Shown here: one piece after another, positions 5,444-5,996 of the stretch
How positions within the stretch are numbered: position 1 is the first letter of the stretch
Layout of the letters: every line of letters starts with the position of its first letter
Assembly: GCA_011605715.1 (NCBI GenBank)
Contig: JAAOZO010000081.1
Span: 1 to 5,996 of the forward strand
Length of the DNA: 5,996 bases
Source: Nitrososphaerota archaeon
GTDB taxonomy: Archaea; Thermoproteota; EX4484-205; JAAOZO01
Direction: 5' to 3'
The notes under the pieces: generated by a model
The model's database searches: none
Seen by the model: the letters and a program-made list of their open reading frames with translations, nothing else
What the model was told of the DNA's origin: nothing
Program-made: the position numbers and the translations under genes

Positions 5444-5832
5444 CTTAGTTGCAGTAGTTAAATACTAAAAATGAATCTTTTTGGTCTAAGTGATTTTGAA
5501 GTTAAGATAGTAGCTTATGAATTCAGGCTCCTCTGAAAGTATTTTCGACGATAGAAGGAAAGCGAATTCTTAAGGGCTTCTTATCTAGAGCCGGAGTGCT
5601 TCTGTAAGAAGAATCTTTCTAAGGCTTGCGTTGTTGGATAAGGCTTAAAACTCAGAAGACCTAGCGATCGTGAACTTGTATACGAAAGATGAAAAGTTTA
5701 TCTATGATTAGAGTTTTCAGCCATCGAGTAAATTGTTGGAAGGTGGTATCCTCCATCAATAAATCTTAAGAAACATATTCAACAATTCTCTCCATAAAGT
5801 AATCATAAGACTAAGAGTTTGATTCTGAAAGG
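5444..5832. other. About 390 nt without a recognisable gene, rich in inverted repeats
   Basis: All six frames are broken by stops; the longest pieces are about 20-35 codons and I recognise none. Pairing segments are frequent: 5577-5583 with 5605-5611 (CTTCTTA/TAAGAAG), 5647-5653 with 5711-5717 (AAAACTC/GAGTTTT), 5671-5677 with 5694-5700, 5731-5740 with 5778-5787 (8 perfect plus 2), and 5701-5710 with 5800-5810 (10 pairs, one bulge). There is also a TAAGGCTT direct repeat (5620-5627, 5639-5646). The heptamer CTGAAAG recurs at 5533-5539 and 5825-5831, as in the upstream hairpin (5404-5410). TTAAATAC (5459-5466) could be a TATA element. No RNase P, SRP RNA or box C/D signature was found by eye. 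It could be a structured RNA, a decayed gene or plain spacer. Confidence 0.45.
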
Positions 5833-5875
5833 TGCCGGGGGCGGGCCTCGATCCCGCAACCTCCAGATTATGAGT

Positions 5876-5897
5876 CTGACCTAAGCTAGGTGCTTAA
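5876..5897 (-). other. tRNA intron 2 (22 nt, anticodon stem)
   Basis: CAG is duplicated at the boundaries (5900-5898 and 5878-5876), leaving four possible junctions between mature positions 27/28 and 30/31. These include 29/30 and 30/31, both known non-canonical archaeal intron sites. Removal joins CCAG to ACTCATAA and gives a five-pair anticodon stem. Inside the intron two short alternative hairpins are possible, ACCTA/TAGGT with loop GCT and TAAGC/GCTTA with loop ACCTA. Splicing by the archaeal tRNA endonuclease is inferred. Confidence 0.8.
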
Positions 5898-5906
5898 CTG
5901 GCGCCT

Positions 5907-5923
5907 TAGCCGTGGAGGTTCTC
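5907..5923 (-). other. tRNA intron 1 (17 nt, D-loop)
   Basis: The pentamer GGCTA occurs at both ends (5928-5924 and 5911-5907), so the exact junctions are ambiguous over six positions, between mature positions 17/18 and 21/22. Removing 17 nt joins TTGGCTA to AGGCG and restores the D-stem. The intron contains AACCTCC (5920-5914), a perfect complement of GGAGGTT (5864-5858) in the 3' anticodon stem and variable loop. I could not draw a convincing bulge-helix-bulge motif by eye. Confidence 0.75.
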
Positions 5924-5969
5924 TAGCCAATTGGGCGACCCCGGCACAGATAATTTCTTTTGCGATAAC

Positions 5970-5988
5970 TATTTTAAGTTTTTCTTTG
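5970..5988 (-). promoter_or_regulatory. TATA box and BRE-like element of the tRNA gene
   Basis: On the minus strand CTTAAAATA (5978-5970) is preceded by a purine-rich CAAAGAAAAA (5988-5979). The TATA centre is about 29 nt upstream of the tRNA 5' end at 5945, which places transcription start a few nt before the mature end, typical of archaeal tRNA genes. Confidence 0.6.
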
Positions 5989-5996
5989 GGTTTAAG

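Larger units (their letters stand above)
5833..5945 (-). tRNA. trnM: tRNA-Met (CAT), elongator-like, interrupted by two introns
   Basis: Acceptor GCCGGGG (5945-5939) pairs with CCCCGGC (5840-5834); A73 is at 5833. The next bases are CC then T, so CCA is not fully encoded. T-arm: GCGGG/CCCGC (5857-5853/5845-5841) with loop ATCGAGG. Variable loop AGGTT. Anticodon loop CTCATAA (5874-5868), anticodon CAT at 5872-5870. The contiguous 113 nt do not give a sound D-arm. Removing 17 nt (about 5923-5907) and 22 nt (about 5897-5876) yields exactly 74 nt with U8, A14, G18G19, A21, D-stem GCC/GGC, G26 and a perfect CCAGA/TCTGG anticodon stem. The middle exon is then only 9 nt. G1-C72 argues against the initiator. 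A73 and the acceptor sequence resemble archaeal elongator tRNA-Met; the other CAT option is tRNA-Ile2. Odd: C9, and A54 in place of T54. Confidence 0.9.

Noticed and set aside
5707..5760. Box C/D-like sRNA on the minus strand (TTGATGG ... CTGA, about 47 nt)
   Set aside because: The C-box candidate has two departures from RTGATGA, no clear C'/D' pair is present, and no terminal stem was seen.
5444..5832. RNase P RNA or SRP (7S) RNA
   Set aside because: I looked for the P4-forming conserved blocks of RNase P RNA and for the SRP helix 8 core on both strands and found neither; the GC content is also low for these RNAs in thermophiles.
5858..5945. tRNA with a single 39-nt intron between the D-arm and anticodon stem
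   Set aside because: Keeping GAGA as the 3' D-stem gives only two Watson-Crick pairs and a T-G closing pair in the anticodon stem. The two-intron model restores every expected tertiary and stem base.
5833..5945. Initiator tRNA-Met
   Set aside because: The first acceptor pair is G1-C72, whereas archaeal initiators have A1-U72. The loop A54 resembles eukaryotic initiators but is not sufficient.
1..5996. CRISPR array, insertion sequence or attachment site
   Set aside because: No regularly spaced repeats, no transposase-like frame and no terminal inverted repeats around a coding segment were seen.

Overview
The window looks archaeal. It has an archaeal-type ribosomal protein cluster (SPOUT methyltransferase, L3, L4, L23, L2), Shine-Dalgarno sequences of the GGAGGTGA type, TATA-like promoter elements, a four-subunit-type 2-oxoacid:ferredoxin oxidoreductase operon, and a tRNA gene that only folds properly if two tiny non-canonical introns are removed. 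DNA is AT-rich. Multi-intron tRNAs are best known from Crenarchaeota and relatives, so a (hyper)thermophilic TACK-type archaeon is my best guess. The lineage cannot be fixed from this window.

Layout. Positions 1-1435, minus strand: the genes for the gamma (porC), delta (porD, two-cluster ferredoxin) and alpha (porA, cut by the left edge) subunits of a pyruvate/2-oxoacid:ferredoxin oxidoreductase. They are tightly packed: porC and porD overlap in a TTGA, and porD and porA are 4 nt apart. The TPP-binding beta subunit probably lies beyond position 1. Positions 1436-1650 form a divergent promoter region. Positions 1651-5343, plus strand: an operon of a SPOUT-fold RNA methyltransferase of the MTH1 type followed by ribosomal proteins L3, L4, L23 and L2. 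Gaps are 22, 4, -32 and 12 nt, which suggests co-transcription and partial translational coupling.

After L2 the usual archaeal continuation (S19, L22, S3 and so on) is absent. About 490 nt follow with no convincing gene but many inverted repeats. The strongest are at 5344-5443, directly behind the L2 stop, where nested hairpins and a competing alternative hairpin lie beside a T7 tract. On the minus strand at 5833-5945, facing the ribosomal operon, is a tRNA gene with anticodon CAT, probably elongator Met. Its 113 nt reduce to a canonical 74-nt tRNA when a 17-nt intron (D-loop) and a 22-nt intron (anticodon stem) are removed. It has its own TATA-like promoter at 5970-5988.

Functionally the window joins ferredoxin-linked anaerobic carbon metabolism on one side with large-subunit assembly and rRNA modification on the other. 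The most interesting observations are the doubly interrupted tRNA, the structured noncoding block where the ribosomal cluster breaks off, and atypical residues in L3 and L2 segments that in known ribosomes lie near the peptidyl transferase centre.
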